From contig NZ_QBUY01000005.1 of assembly GCF_003121405.1 (NCBI RefSeq), forward strand, positions 155,376 through 219,375: 64,000 nucleotides of DNA, in the 5' to 3' direction. Made by a program: the position numbers and the translations under genes. The notes beneath the pieces were generated by a model that worked only from the letters and a program-made list of their open reading frames with translations, was not told where the DNA came from and did no database searches. This stretch comes from Paraburkholderia sp. C35. Lineage in GTDB: Bacteria; Pseudomonadota; Gammaproteobacteria; Burkholderiales; Burkholderiaceae. Position 1 is the first letter of the stretch. Each line of letters opens with the position of its first letter. This document shows positions 36,053 to 45,612 of the stretch, one piece after another.

Positions 36053-37957
36053 ATGTCCAACCATATCGTCGAAGCGGACCCGCACGGCATCGAGTGCGAC
36101 GCGGATGAAGCTGGAGGCGGCTCGCCGGCTCGCGCGCTGCGAGTCGCGGACAAGGTGCTGGGCGTCGCGACGGAGGTGCCGTCCGCCTTGCTCGTGGTCG
36201 CCGAGGTCGGCGTGCTGTTCAGCGGTGTCGTGAGCCGGTACGTGCTGCACACACCGTTGGTGTGGGTCGACGAACTGGCGTCGCTGCTGTTCATCTGGCT
36301 GATCATGCTCGGCTCGGCGGTTGCGTTCCGGCGCGGCAGCCATATGCGCATGACGGCGCTGGTCGACAAGGCGGGGCCGGAATGGCGCAGCGTGTTCGAA
36401 CTCGTGGCGACCGACGCCGCGTTGATGTGGCTGGCACTGGTTGCGGCGCCTGCGTACGAATTCGCCAGCGAAGAGACGTTGGTCACCATGCCGGGGCTGG
36501 ACATCTCCAACGCGTGGCGTGCCTCGGCGCTGCCCGTCGGGATCGTGCTGATCCTGCTGATGAGCGTGGTGCGGCTGCTAACGACGGCCAGACCGCGCAC
36601 GGTGCTCGCGGCACTCGTCGTGTGCGGCGCTGTGATCGCCGGGCTGGTCCAGCTGCAGCCGATCTTGCAGGCGTTGGGCAATGCGAACCTGCTGTTGTTC
36701 TTCGTGGGCATGGTGGGAATGCTGGTGTTTTCCGGCGTGCCTATCGCGTTTTCGTTCGGACTGGCAACGATCGGCTATCTGTCGCTCACCACGTCGACGC
36801 CGACCATCGTCGTGGTCGGCCGGATGGATGAAGGGATGTCGCATCTGATCCTGCTGGCGGTGCCGCTGTTCGTCTTCCTCGGCATGCTGATCGAGATGAC
36901 CTCGATGGCGCGAGCCATGGTGCAGTTCCTGGCCAATTTGCTGGGGCATGTGCGGGGCGGCCTGTCCTACGTGCTGATCGGCGCGATGTATCTCGTGTCG
37001 GGCATTTCAGGCGCGAAGGCGGCGGACATGGCAGCCGTCGCGCCGGCGCTGTTCCCGGAGATGAAGAAGCGTGGCGCGGACGACGGCGAGATGCTTGCGC
37101 TCCTCGCGGCCCCGGGTGCACAGACCGAGACCGTGCCGCCGAGCCTCGTGTTGATCACCATCGGTTCCGTCACCAGCATCTCGATTGCCGACCTGTTCAC
37201 TGCCGGTCTGCTGCCGGGCGTCGTGCTGGCTTTGATGCTCGCAGGGGTGGTGTGGTGGCGCTCGCGCAAGGCGGGCGCCGCATGCAGTCCGCGCGCAGGC
37301 TGGCGAGCGGTCGGCAAGAGCCTGCTGGTGGCATTCCCAGCTCTGGCGCTTCCGTTCGTCATTCGCGCGGCAGTGGTGGAGGGCGTGGCGACGGCGACGG
37401 AGGTGTCGACCCTCGGCATCGTCTACGCGATCGTCGTTGGGCTGTTTGTGTACCGGAAGTTCGACGTCCGGCGCATCTGGCCGGCGCTCGTCGATACGGC
37501 GGCGCTGTCCGGCGCGTTCCTGTTGATCATCGGGACTGCTACCGGCATGGCCTGGTCGCTCACGCAGTCAGGCTTTGCGAGCGACCTTGCCGCCGCGATG
37601 GCGAAGCTGCCGGGCGGCGCTGCTGCGTTTATCGCGGTTTCCATCGTGGCATTCGTCCTGCTCGGCAGCGTGCTGGAGGGGATTCCAGCCATTGTCCTGT
37701 TCGGTCCGCTGTTGTTCCCGATTGCGCGGCAGCTCGGTATTCACGAGGTGCATTACTCGATGGTTGTGGTTCTCGCCATGGGCATCGGTCTGTTCGCGCC
37801 GCCGTTCGGAGTCGGCTACTACGCCGCTTGCGCGATCAGCCGAACGAAGCCGGGCGACGGCGCGCGCCACATCTGGCGCTATCTGGTTTCCCTGATCGTC
37901 GGGACGCTGGTGGTCGCCGCCGTGCCCTGGATTTCCACCGGATTCCTTTCTCACTGA
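36053..37957 (+). CDS. TRAP transporter fused small-large permease (DctQM)
   Basis: A 634-residue protein. The N-terminal about 190 residues form the four-helix DctQ part (VWVDELASLLFIWLIMLGSAVAFRRGSHM is its signature). The remaining about 440 residues are DctM (FVGMVGMLVFSGVPIAFSFGLATIGYLSL; GGLSYVLIGAMYLVSGISGAKAADMAAVAPALFPEM). It imports an organic acid with the DctP protein upstream, driven by an ion gradient. The fused form is common. It starts nine bases after the previous stop. Likely substrates are hydroxy- or keto-acids metabolised by the enzymes that follow. Confidence 0.92.
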   Translation: MSNHIVEADPHGIECDADEAGGGSPARALRVADKVLGVATEVPSALLVVAEVGVLFSGVVSRYVLHTPLVWVDELASLLFIWLIMLGSAVAFRRGSHMRMTALVDKAGPEWRSVFELVATDAALMWLALVAAPAYEFASEETLVTMPGLDISNAWRASALPVGIVLILLMSVVRLLTTARPRTVLAALVVCGAVIAGLVQLQPILQALGNANLLLFFVGMVGMLVFSGVPIAFSFGLATIGYLSLTTSTPTIVVVGRMDEGMSHLILLAVPLFVFLGMLIEMTSMARAMVQFLANLLGHVRGGLSYVLIGAMYLVSGISGAKAADMAAVAPALFPEMKKRGADDGEMLALLAAPGAQTETVPPSLVLITIGSVTSISIADLFTAGLLPGVVLALMLAGVVWWRSRKAGAACSPRAGWRAVGKSLLVAFPALALPFVIRAAVVEGVATATEVSTLGIVYAIVVGLFVYRKFDVRRIWPALVDTAALSGAFLLIIGTATGMAWSLTQSGFASDLAAAMAKLPGGAAAFIAVSIVAFVLLGSVLEGIPAIVLFGPLLFPIARQLGIHEVHYSMVVVLAMGIGLFAPPFGVGYYAACAISRTKPGDGARHIWRYLVSLIVGTLVVAAVPWISTGFLSH

Positions 37958-37966
37958 GTTACTGAC

Positions 37967-38260
37967 ATGAAATTTGCAGCCTTCATTGAATACGCCAACG
38001 AGCCTGAGCGGCTCGCCCAGTTCAGGCCCGCGCATCGCTCGTACCTGCAGGATCTGTTGCAACAGGGACGGTTGGTCGTCGCCGGTCCGTTCGCCGATGG
38101 CAGCGGCGGGCTGTTCGTCTACGAGGTCGCCAACGAGAGCGAAGCAGCCAGGCTCGCCGCCGACGACCCGTTCGCGCAGGCGTCGTTGTTCCGCGAGATC
38201 GTGATGAAACCATGGAAGCTTGTCTTCGCATGCGCCGACAACCTGAACCCGCCGCTTTGA
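37967..38260 (+). CDS. YciI-family protein
   Basis: A 97-residue ferredoxin-like alpha/beta protein ([53 protein letters not shown], then [20 protein letters not shown]). It has the YciI pattern with the conserved HRSYL and AGPF-DGSGG positions. YciI relatives act in aromatic or haloaromatic degradation, or as small hydrolase-like proteins. Its location between transporter and hydratase supports a catabolic role. Confidence 0.85.
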   Translation: MKFAAFIEYANEPERLAQFRPAHRSYLQDLLQQGRLVVAGPFADGSGGLFVYEVANESEAARLAADDPFAQASLFREIVMKPWKLVFACADNLNPPL

Positions 38261-38270
38261 GGAGCTGCTC

Positions 38271-39065
38271 ATGACGATGGATAGCACCGTGCTGCTCCGG
38301 TTGGCGACGTCGCTTCGCGACGCCGCGCGGCAGCGCCAGACAATCCTGCCGGTGCGGGACGAACTCGCCGGGATGGGTATCGTGGGCGCTTACGCGGTCC
38401 AGGATATCAACACGCGCCACGCACTCGAAAGCGGACGCCGTCTGACGGGCCGCAAGATCGGCCTGACCTCGAAGTCCGTGCAGCAGCAACTCGGCGTCGA
38501 CGCACCCGACTTCGGCATGCTCTTCGCCGACATGGAGCTCGCCCCCGACGAAGAAGTGGCGCCGGGCCGCGTGTTGCAGCCGAAGGTCGAGGCCGAAGTC
38601 GCCGTGGTGCTGGAGCGCGATCTCGACGGCGAAGAGGTAACGCTGTCGCAACTGATCTCGGCCACGGCTTACGTTCTGCCCGCGGTTGAAATTGTCGGCA
38701 GCCGGATCAGGGACTGGGACATCCGCTTGCTGGATACGGTCGCCGACAACGCGTCGTCCGGTCTGTATGCGCTCGGCACCCAGCCACGCAAGTTGTCGGA
38801 GGTGGACCTGCGCATGTGCGGAATGCTGATGGAACGCAAGGGCAAAGTCGTCTCGCTAGGCGTGGGCGCTGCCTGCCTTGGCCATCCGCTGAATGCCGCG
38901 CTTTGGCTGGCTCGCAAGATGGCGGAAGTCGGCCGGCCGCTGCAGGCGGGCGACGTCATCATGACGGGCGCGCTTGGGCCCATGGTCACCGTCGAGCCGG
39001 GCGACCTCATCGAAACTACCATCGCGGGCCTGGGCGTCGTCCGGACGGCCTTTTCCGCCAACTGA
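38271..39065 (+). CDS. mhpD: 2-keto-4-pentenoate hydratase (2-oxopent-4-enoate hydratase)
   Basis: A 264-residue member of the hydratase/decarboxylase family. [50 protein letters not shown] is the signature, with metal-binding Glu residues in [14 protein letters not shown] and the C-terminal [19 protein letters not shown]. It hydrates 2-hydroxypenta-2,4-dienoate to 4-hydroxy-2-oxovalerate. GAGGAG precedes the start. Next in the operon are the two enzymes for the following steps. Confidence 0.92.
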   Translation: MTMDSTVLLRLATSLRDAARQRQTILPVRDELAGMGIVGAYAVQDINTRHALESGRRLTGRKIGLTSKSVQQQLGVDAPDFGMLFADMELAPDEEVAPGRVLQPKVEAEVAVVLERDLDGEEVTLSQLISATAYVLPAVEIVGSRIRDWDIRLLDTVADNASSGLYALGTQPRKLSEVDLRMCGMLMERKGKVVSLGVGAACLGHPLNAALWLARKMAEVGRPLQAGDVIMTGALGPMVTVEPGDLIETTIAGLGVVRTAFSAN

Positions 39066-39080
39066 ACGGGAGAGCACTGC

Positions 39081-40040
39081 ATGTCAACCAGAAAGGTCAA
39101 GGCTGCCATTATCGGCAGCGGCAACATCGGCACGGACCTGATGATCAAGATCCTGCGACATGGACGCAACGTGGAGCTGGCGGCAATGGTCGGCATCGAT
39201 CCGCAATCGGAAGGGCTGGCGCGCGCGGCTCGACTCGGCGTGGCGACTACGCATGAAGGTGTGGAGGGACTGGCTCGCCTGCCTGCGTTCGCTGACCTCG
39301 AACTCGTCTTCGACGCCACCAGCGCCGCCGCCCACATCGCCAAAGACCGTTTTTTGCGCGAACGCAAGCCCGGCATACGGATGGTGGACCTTACACCGGC
39401 AGCGATCGGACCTTATTGCGTGCCTGTCGTCAATGGAGACAGTTGCCTTGATGCGCCGAACGTCAACATGGTTACTTGCGGCGGACAGGCCACCATTCCC
39501 ATCGTGGCCGCCGTGTCACGAGTGGCGAACGTCCATTACGCGGAGATCGTTGCCAGTATCTCCAGCCGATCGGCGGGACCGGGTACCCGAGCGAACATCG
39601 ACGAATTCACTGAGACTACCTCCCGGGCGATCCAGACGGTAGGCGGCGCCCGGTGCGGCAAGGCGATCATCGTTCTCAACCCGGCCGAACCGCCGCTGAT
39701 GATGCGCGACACGGTCTATTGCCTGAGCGAACAGACGGATGAGGCGCGGGTGGCAGCGTCCATCGAGGAGATGGCGGCGGCCGTGCAGCGCTACGTGCCA
39801 GGCTACCGGCTCAAACAGGATGTCCAGTTCGACCGCGTGCATAACCTGAACGTGCCGGGCCTCGGCCGGATGGACGGACTCAAGACCACAGTGCTGCTGG
39901 AAGTCGAAGGGGCCGCGCATTACCTGCCGGCTTATGCCGGTAACCTGGACATCATGACCAGCGCAGCGTTGTCGACAGCCGAGCAGATTGCCAGCCGGAT
40001 TGCCGTGAGCCTGGTCGAACGATCTGTGACTGCCATTTGA
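39081..40040 (+). CDS. mhpF: Acetaldehyde dehydrogenase (acetylating)
   Basis: A 319-residue protein. N-terminal Rossmann motif [18 protein letters not shown]; catalytic Cys133 in [36 protein letters not shown] is a family signature. It oxidises acetaldehyde to acetyl-CoA with NAD+ and forms a channelling complex with the aldolase encoded next. The gap to that gene's start is 11 bases. Confidence 0.94.
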   Translation: MSTRKVKAAIIGSGNIGTDLMIKILRHGRNVELAAMVGIDPQSEGLARAARLGVATTHEGVEGLARLPAFADLELVFDATSAAAHIAKDRFLRERKPGIRMVDLTPAAIGPYCVPVVNGDSCLDAPNVNMVTCGGQATIPIVAAVSRVANVHYAEIVASISSRSAGPGTRANIDEFTETTSRAIQTVGGARCGKAIIVLNPAEPPLMMRDTVYCLSEQTDEARVAASIEEMAAAVQRYVPGYRLKQDVQFDRVHNLNVPGLGRMDGLKTTVLLEVEGAAHYLPAYAGNLDIMTSAALSTAEQIASRIAVSLVERSVTAI

Positions 40041-40051
40041 AGGAGCAGAAC

Positions 40052-41086
40052 ATGAGCAAGAAGATTTACGTGTCCGACGTCACACTGCGCGATGGCAGTC
40101 ACGCCATCCGTCATCAGTACAGCGTGGAGCAGGTCAGGACGATCGCCAGGGCGCTGGACGAGGCTGGCGTCCACTCAATCGAAGTCGCGCATGGCGACGG
40201 TTTGCAGGGGTCGAGCTTCAACTACGGTTTTGGCGCGCACACTGACCTCGAATGGATCGAGGCCGTTGCTGGCGTCGTGAAGCAGGCGAAGATCGCCACA
40301 CTTCTGCTGCCGGGCATCGGCACCGTCCACGACCTGAAGGAAGCTTACGCCGCGGGCGCACGTGTAGTCCGGGTGGCGACGCATTGCACGGAGGCGGATG
40401 TCGCGGAGCAGCATATCGAGACCGCGCGTGCTCTCGGCATGGACACGGTAGGCTTCCTGATGATGAGTCACATGACTGCGCCGGCGAAGCTGGCCGAGCA
40501 GGCCAGACTGATGGAGCGCTATGGGGCGACCTGTGTCTACGTGGTCGATTCCGGCGGCGCGCTCGGCATGGAAGATGTCCGTCATCGGGTTCGCGCGTTA
40601 AAGGACGTGCTCGACGCCAACACAGAAGTGGGCATTCATGCGCATCACAACCTGTCGCTCGGCGTCGCGAACTCGATCGTGGCAGTGGAGGAAGGGTGCG
40701 ACCGGGTCGATGCGAGCCTGGCCGGAATGGGTGCGGGCGCGGGCAACGCGCCGCTGGAAGTATTCATTGCCGCCGCCGATCGCCTGGGCTGGGACCACGG
40801 CTGCGATCTGTTCGCACTGATGGATGCCGCCGATGACATTGTCCGGCCGCTGCAAGACCGGCCCGTGCGCGTCGACCGCGAAACGCTGGCACTGGGCTAC
40901 GCCGGCGTCTATTCCAGTTTTCTCCGGCATGCCGAGGCGGCCGCGGCGAAGTACGGAATCAAATCCGTCGACATCCTGGTGGAACTTGGCAAACGTCGCA
41001 TGGTGGGTGGTCAGGAGGACATGATCGTCGATGTTGCGCTCGACCTCTTGCATAGGCGCGCGAGCGCAGAGACCTGCACCTCATGA
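40052..41086 (+). CDS. mhpE: 4-hydroxy-2-oxovalerate aldolase
   Basis: A 344-residue DRE-TIM aldolase from ATG 40052, which has AAGGAGC upstream (a TTG at 40037 is rejected). [16 protein letters not shown] carries the DRE-like metal site, and [13 protein letters not shown] the metal-binding histidines. [17 protein letters not shown] is near the end of the barrel. It cleaves 4-hydroxy-2-oxovalerate to pyruvate and acetaldehyde. The end overlaps the convergent LysR gene by six bases. It completes the lower meta-cleavage pathway; no ring-cleavage dioxygenase or hydrolase gene is in the window. Confidence 0.94.
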   Translation: MSKKIYVSDVTLRDGSHAIRHQYSVEQVRTIARALDEAGVHSIEVAHGDGLQGSSFNYGFGAHTDLEWIEAVAGVVKQAKIATLLLPGIGTVHDLKEAYAAGARVVRVATHCTEADVAEQHIETARALGMDTVGFLMMSHMTAPAKLAEQARLMERYGATCVYVVDSGGALGMEDVRHRVRALKDVLDANTEVGIHAHHNLSLGVANSIVAVEEGCDRVDASLAGMGAGAGNAPLEVFIAAADRLGWDHGCDLFALMDAADDIVRPLQDRPVRVDRETLALGYAGVYSSFLRHAEAAAAKYGIKSVDILVELGKRRMVGGQEDMIVDVALDLLHRRASAETCTS

Positions 41087-42043
41087 CCGCGTGTTACGAC
41101 GGCGCGTGCTCGTGGGAGGAGTCTCCGTCGTCGCAACCTGCGGTTCGGCGGGGGCGCTGTTCTGCGTCAACTTCCGGATCAGGTTGATGACTGTGCGGCT
41201 CGCGTGCGTTAGCGGCCGCTGGGTGCTGGTGGCCAGCACCAGTGTTCGTGTCAGTACGGGGTCAACGATGCGGCTGACCCCGACCCGCCCGAGTCGAACA
41301 TCGACTTCCACGGCTTGCCGGGTGAGGATCGTGTACGCGGCGCCATTGGCGACGACCTCGCGCATGGCCGTGAGCGAATCGACCTCGATCTGGGTGTTCA
41401 GGGATACGCCCACCTTCTTCGCCTCGTCCAGCAACATCATGTGAAACCCGTCGGGCGCGCCGGGCAGCACGAGCGGCAGAGCCGCGGCATGTGCGAATGG
41501 GCAGCTTGGCTTGGCGATGTTGGGGTCCCCTGCAGGAGCAATCAGGTAGAGCTCGTCGGTAGCGAGCGGTTCGTCCGTCTTGTGGAGACGGTCGCCATAG
41601 CGCGAGAAGACACCCACATCCGTGCGGCCGTTCGCGAGCGCGTCTTCGATATTGCCGGCAAAACCTTCCATCAAGCGCAGTTCGATCTTCGGAAAGTCGG
41701 CCCGCACCTGCCGGAACAGCGGGCCAACGATGTGCTGCGTGATGGACGCTTGCAGCGCCAGCCTGACTGGCCCGCTGGGCACATCTGCGCGATCCCTGAT
41801 CTCGCTTCTCAGAAGTTCGAATTCGCCTAGCAGCGATTTCACTCGCGGCATGATGGATTGTCCGAATTCCGTCAGCATCACACCGCGGCCAGTGCGATAG
41901 AAGAGCTTGGCGCCGAATTCGCTTTCGAGCGTCGCGATGAGCTTGCTGAGGGCAGACTGGGCGATGCCCCGCGATGCACAGACCTTGCTGAGGCTGCCCG
42001 CCTCGACGATGTCGGAAAACAGTTGCAGGTGCTTGATGTCCAT
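41081..42043 (-). CDS. LysR-type transcriptional regulator
   Basis: From ATG 42043 the product has 320 residues. The N-terminal winged HTH is [60 protein letters not shown]. The effector domain follows ([37 protein letters not shown]). It has a divergent polar tail. It resembles NAC/Cbl-like activators. It is convergent with, and immediately beyond, the TRAP/mhp operon and probably controls it. Confidence 0.9.
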   Translation of the reverse strand: MDIKHLQLFSDIVEAGSLSKVCASRGIAQSALSKLIATLESEFGAKLFYRTGRGVMLTEFGQSIMPRVKSLLGEFELLRSEIRDRADVPSGPVRLALQASITQHIVGPLFRQVRADFPKIELRLMEGFAGNIEDALANGRTDVGVFSRYGDRLHKTDEPLATDELYLIAPAGDPNIAKPSCPFAHAAALPLVLPGAPDGFHMMLLDEAKKVGVSLNTQIEVDSLTAMREVVANGAAYTILTRQAVEVDVRLGRVGVSRIVDPVLTRTLVLATSTQRPLTHASRTVINLIRKLTQNSAPAEPQVATTETPPTSTRRRNTRS

Positions 42044-42119
42044 CGTCTGTATGTGTGAGGAAAAGAGCACTCGTCAGCGTCGTCGATCTCTTGTCGTGGA
42101 TTCCAGGCCCTTGGTTCGA

Positions 42120-42470
42120 GCTTCGGAGATTGTAGCGAAACTGGTATCAAAGAAGGCAAGTGTGCTTAAGGATATCGTCACGTGCTATCTGCAGGAGAAC
42201 GGACTTGACCCGAAAGCCGGGCATAGTGTCGACAGTCTTGTGGAACTGGTCGCGTCGAAGCGTGGACTATTGTTGCTGTCTGACAACGCGAACAATTTAC
42301 TGCCGCGGTCAGTGTTATGCCGGCACTTGAGATTACCGCTCCACGAGGCGCCGTTCGCCGCGCAAAAACGACGTACGCCAGGCTACCATTTCGCCTTGAG
42401 ATCAGCCGTGGATATCCGACGGGGTGAGCGGCTGCAACGACTCGGCTACGGAAGTTGGGGGGGCAGCTAG
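42120..42470 (+). pseudogene. LysR regulator C-terminal fragment
   Basis: About 115 codons in a frame ending at 42470 carry AGHSVDSLVELVASKRGLLLLSDNANNLLPRSVLCRHLRL. This matches the C-terminal effector-domain strand/helix of LysR regulators. No HTH domain or start is present. It is a remnant. Confidence 0.6.
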
Positions 42471-42589
42471 GCGCTGCTCTCCCAACCGCGAGCTTCGAAC
42501 TGCCGGGTTCGGCCACAACCGGTCACTCGGCAAAGCAACGAAAATTGGCGACAATTAAGTTCGGAATATTCCTGGAGATCGAAGGCCCG

Positions 42590-42979
42590 ATGCAAGCACA
42601 TCTTAGAATCGCCAGACCTGTTAGCGACCTCGCGCAATCAGAAAGCATGTATTGCGCAGGGCTCGAACTCGTTGTCCTGGCAAAATTCCAGAATCATCAG
42701 GGGTTCGACGGGTTGATGCTTGGGCGCCCCGGCACGGGCTATCACTTCGAGTTCACCCAATGCCGCGATCATCCAGTAGCGCCGACACCAACACGCGAGG
42801 ACTTGCTGGTGTTTTACGCCCCGGATGAGATCGAGTGGCAGTCCAGTTGCGACCGCCTCGCCGAAAGTGGATTTATCCGCGTGACCTCGTTCAATCCGTA
42901 CTGGGACGTGTCAGGTAGAACCTTCGAGGATCACGACGGCTACCGCATCGTTTTGCAAAACTCGGCGTGGTCGTCATGA
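42590..42979 (+). CDS. VOC-family protein (YycE-like)
   Basis: A 129-residue protein from ATG 42590. QAHLRIARPVSDLAQSESMYCAGLELVVLAKFQNHQGFDGLMLGRPGTGYHFEFTQC, then PTREDLLVFYAPD, ending SGRTFEDHDGYRIVLQN. It has the two beta-alpha-beta units of a single VOC domain; His in YHFEF and Glu/His residues of FEDHDGY might be metal ligands. It is close to YycE-type proteins; function unknown. Isolated. Confidence 0.8.
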   Translation: MQAHLRIARPVSDLAQSESMYCAGLELVVLAKFQNHQGFDGLMLGRPGTGYHFEFTQCRDHPVAPTPTREDLLVFYAPDEIEWQSSCDRLAESGFIRVTSFNPYWDVSGRTFEDHDGYRIVLQNSAWSS

Positions 42980-43144
42980 CGTATGTGTCACGCGGGCGCG
43001 CACTCGATCGCTTTGTGCCAAGTCGCATAGTCGCGTTAAAGGTGCCCGAGGTCGAGAATCGGTCAGCCTGCAACAGAGCATAGATCGACGACGATCCTGA
43101 GCCATCCATTCACAAATCAAATTTAATGTGCCAATATAGCTGGT

Positions 43145-43225
43145 ATGGAACTCCGTAACGTCCCGAACCAATCTTGTCATCATCACGGTCGCCTCTTGAT
43201 GCGCCGTGGCTCGTTACGTCCATAA
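43145..43225 (+). CDS. Leader peptide with three consecutive His codons (26 aa)
   Basis: ATG 43145, stop 43223-43225. Codons 12-14 are CAT CAT CAC (43178-43186), followed by G-R-L-L-M-R-R-G. GCGCC at 43201-43205 can pair with GGCGC (43271-43275) of the downstream terminator. CGTAACG (43154-43160) can pair with CGTTACG (43212-43218), enclosing the His codons. This is the layout expected of a ribosome-dependent attenuator responsive to His-tRNA. The downstream gene is HisRS-like, which agrees. The start has no strong ribosome site, a caveat. The C-terminal part resembles the leader at 31999. Confidence 0.55.
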   Translation: MELRNVPNQSCHHHGRLLMRRGSLRP

Positions 43226-43268
43226 CAGGACACCCGGGATTGCAGTTCCCCTTCCTGTGCAAACGACC

Positions 43269-43291
43269 AAGGCGCCTGAGGCGCCTTTTTT
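43269..43291 (+). terminator. Attenuator-type terminator upstream of the HisRS-like gene
   Basis: AAGGCGCC-TGA-GGCGCCTT hairpin (43269-43287) with a T run and ATTTTCT, ending about 25 bases before ATG 43317. It ends transcription unless GCGCC in the leader (43201) captures the 5' arm. Confidence 0.75.
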
Positions 43292-43316
43292 ATTTTCTAC
43301 CTCGAGGAGAACTCTG

Positions 43317-43959
43317 ATGACCATGATTCGCGGAACACGCTTCATCGTTGGCAAGGAAGCTGCGCAAATTCGCGCTCTGGAAACCCGATTCCGGAGCTAT
43401 CTTCATTAACGTTGGAGCAGAGGAGGCCATTGTCCCTGCATTGTGGTCGCAAGATACATTCATTCAAAAAGCCGGCGGCAGCGAGATCATAGGCCAGATG
43501 TGGGCTTTTCCAGATAAGAAGGGGCGCGCTTGTTGCCTGATTCCAGAGGCAACGGCACTGTTTCAGGAGCGATGCGGCGAGCTGCTGGGGCGACAACGGG
43601 AGCGGATGTTGTTTTATGTCGCGCGATGCTACCGCTATGAACGACCGCAAGCTGGTCGTTACCGTGAATTCTGCCAACTGGGATTTGAGTATCTGTGCTC
43701 CAATCCTGGATCGGCCGCCAAACGTAGCCAGGAGATAGCGACCGGCTTTTTCGATTCATTCGGCCTTCGCTATGAACTCGACAATTCGGCCTGCAGAGGC
43801 CTCAGCTACTATCTGAACGGTCGGGGCTTCGAAATGCGCTGTACCGAACTCGGGGCACAACAGCAAGTGGCGGGTGGTGGCGCATATCAGGAGGGAGCCG
43901 GTTTTGGTATCGGCGCTGAACGACTATTGTTAGCGATGACCGCTCAAGGGCTTGTATAA
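43317..43959 (+). pseudogene. Histidyl-tRNA-synthetase-like class II core protein with one-base frameshift
   Basis: ATG 43317 follows GAGGAGA. The first 26 codons (IRGTRFIVGKEAAQIRALETRFR) are in one frame. The rest (AIFINVGAEEAIVPALWSQDTFIQKAG; YRYERPQAGRYREFCQLGFE, HisRS motif 2; GAGFGIGAERLLLAM, motif 3) is one base out, consistent with an extra base near 43395. About 214 residues would be encoded if restored: a catalytic core with no anticodon-binding domain, like HisZ or other paralogues. The frameshift may be natural, programmed or a sequencing artefact. Its role could be amino-acid activation outside translation or regulation. Confidence 0.7.
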
Positions 43960-44224
43960 CGTGCCGACGCGGCTTGCGGCCAGGGACAGGCTCGCCGGCT
44001 ACACGCAGTCTGGCGATGGCGCGAACGCTCGATTTGGGCAGTCTCAATTGTCCCTGGTGGGCCGACTCGAGTCCATCACGGGCACTGGCCACGGCCAAAA
44101 GCAGCTAGTCGCCCAGGGCAACTCTCAGGTAGGCTGTTTGCTTCGGGAAACCATCCGCCCGGGATCGATCTGGACGCCCATTCCTACAAATGGGAGGCAG
44201 CGTTGCAAAAGGGAACCAAAGGAC

Positions 44225-44659
44225 ATGACAGTCAAGCGAATGGACAACGTCCTGATCGTTGTCGACGATCTTGAAGCGGTGAAGGCTTTCTTTATCGAGT
44301 TGGGCCTCGAGTTCGAGGGCCAAACCACGATTGAAGGGCCTTCTGTCGGGAGCCTCATCGGGCTTGGAGACGTCCGAACCACCCTCGCAATGCTGCGGAC
44401 TCCCGATGGGCAGGGAATTGAACTGAATAAATTTCACCGGCCAGATGCAGTCAGGTTTGGGACCGTGGATGCGCCAGTGAACGCTTTGGGTCTTCGTCGC
44501 ATCATGTTTGCCGTCGATGATATCGATTCTGTCGTAGCGCGGATGCAGGCCCATGGCGCAGAACTAATTGGCCGGATGCAGTACGAGAAATCGTACCGGC
44601 TGGCCTATATTCGTGGGCCTGAGGGCATCATCGTCGGACTGGCCGAGCAACTCGGGTAA
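44225..44659 (+). CDS. VOC-family protein (glyoxalase-like)
   Basis: A 144-residue protein from ATG 44225. VKRMDNVLIVVDDLEAVKAFFIELGLEFEGQ is the classic opening, with a second half LGLRRIMFAVDDIDSVVARMQAHGAELIG and the C-terminal YIRGPEGIIVGLAEQL. The Glu in GPEGIIVGLAEQL is the usual metal ligand position. It is typical of single-domain glyoxalase/dioxygenase proteins. The upstream 43960-44220 is not coding for it. Function unknown. Confidence 0.88.
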   Translation: MTVKRMDNVLIVVDDLEAVKAFFIELGLEFEGQTTIEGPSVGSLIGLGDVRTTLAMLRTPDGQGIELNKFHRPDAVRFGTVDAPVNALGLRRIMFAVDDIDSVVARMQAHGAELIGRMQYEKSYRLAYIRGPEGIIVGLAEQLG

Positions 44660-45186
44660 GGGCGGCCGGCTCGCGCCCACACGACATCGATTGGTGATTC
44701 GTCGTGCCCACGACGAGTCTCGACGCTGGTCGCATCCGAGCCATTCTTAGCCACGCAGCGTGTCGTACTCAACCCGATCTGTCGTCCGCCATCAACGGCG
44801 ATGATTTCCCCACCCCCGATGCCATCCACCGGCCCATTGCCATAGCTGTAGGCGATCGTTGGCCTCCTATGTACGACTGGTGGTAGGAAACTGGACTGGT
44901 AAACATAGGTAACCATAGTCAATCGCATCGGGCACGAGTCGGCCATAATGGGACATTGGACGTTGAGGGCTAGATTGGCGACAATCCCGGCAAGCAAGCT
45001 CTCTCCGTTCATGAATCAAAATACCCAAGCATTGGTGGCATCCGACGTTTCTCATGGAGGGAGAGGTGCACTGATGCTTCTACTTCATGGCTGGTCTCTC
45101 CGCTGGGGACTGGACTCACCTGTGACCCTTCAAAAGCTAGCGGTGGCGAAGAGCATCGCAGATACCGCCAATGATGTAAAAGGAAC
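44660..45186. other. Intergenic stretch, nothing recognised
   Basis: About 530 bases with no convincing gene. A short motif ATTGGCGACAAT at about 44973 also occurs at about 42544 (inverted ATTG-N4-CAAT arms). Confidence 0.35.
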
Positions 45187-45612
45187 ATGATTGTGCAGAG
45201 AACCGGAACTGTGCTTTGTGTGGCAATTGTGCTTGCTGGCAATGCGCAAGCGGCAGTCAAAGACCCGAACAGTCTCGAATGCTCTGTTGACCAGAAAGAG
45301 GTGTCTCACGATCTTGAGGTGAAGCAGTCCAATGGTGTCATCGTCAGCTTTTCGTATCTGTCTAGCGTTCCCACCCAGGGTCTCGCGACGAATTGCACCA
45401 TAGATTCCAGCCTGGTCAAGGGTACACCCATCGTCTCCGGTACTACGACTACATACCAGATGTTGGTCGATGATGTCGTGACGGTCACAAAGACGGCGCG
45501 CGGTTTCCTGTTCGATATTTCGAAGCTGGACCAGGTGAAATACTGCAGCGGTACTATCGCGACGAGAATCCTGCTTCAGCCTGGGAAAAAGAAGTGCGTG
45601 CTCATGCCTTGA
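45187..45612 (+). CDS. Secreted hypothetical protein with four cysteines
   Basis: A 141-residue protein. The N-terminus is a Sec signal (IVQRTGTVLCVAIVLAGNAQAA, cleavage likely after AQA). The mature part is beta-rich with Cys in LECSV, ATNCTI, KYCSG and KKCVL, which could form two disulfides. AAAGGA precedes the start. No family was recognised. Periplasmic or secreted. Confidence 0.65.
   Translation: MIVQRTGTVLCVAIVLAGNAQAAVKDPNSLECSVDQKEVSHDLEVKQSNGVIVSFSYLSSVPTQGLATNCTIDSSLVKGTPIVSGTTTTYQMLVDDVVTVTKTARGFLFDISKLDQVKYCSGTIATRILLQPGKKKCVLMP

Noticed and set aside
43127..43159. Alternative 10-codon leader starting at 43127
   Set aside because: Contains Trp and Tyr codons but ends before the competing stems; the ORF at 43145 fits the attenuator structure better.
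42544..44985. Motif ATTGGCGACAAT at about 42544 and 44973
   Set aside because: Only two short copies; too little to call a regulatory site without a genome-wide search.
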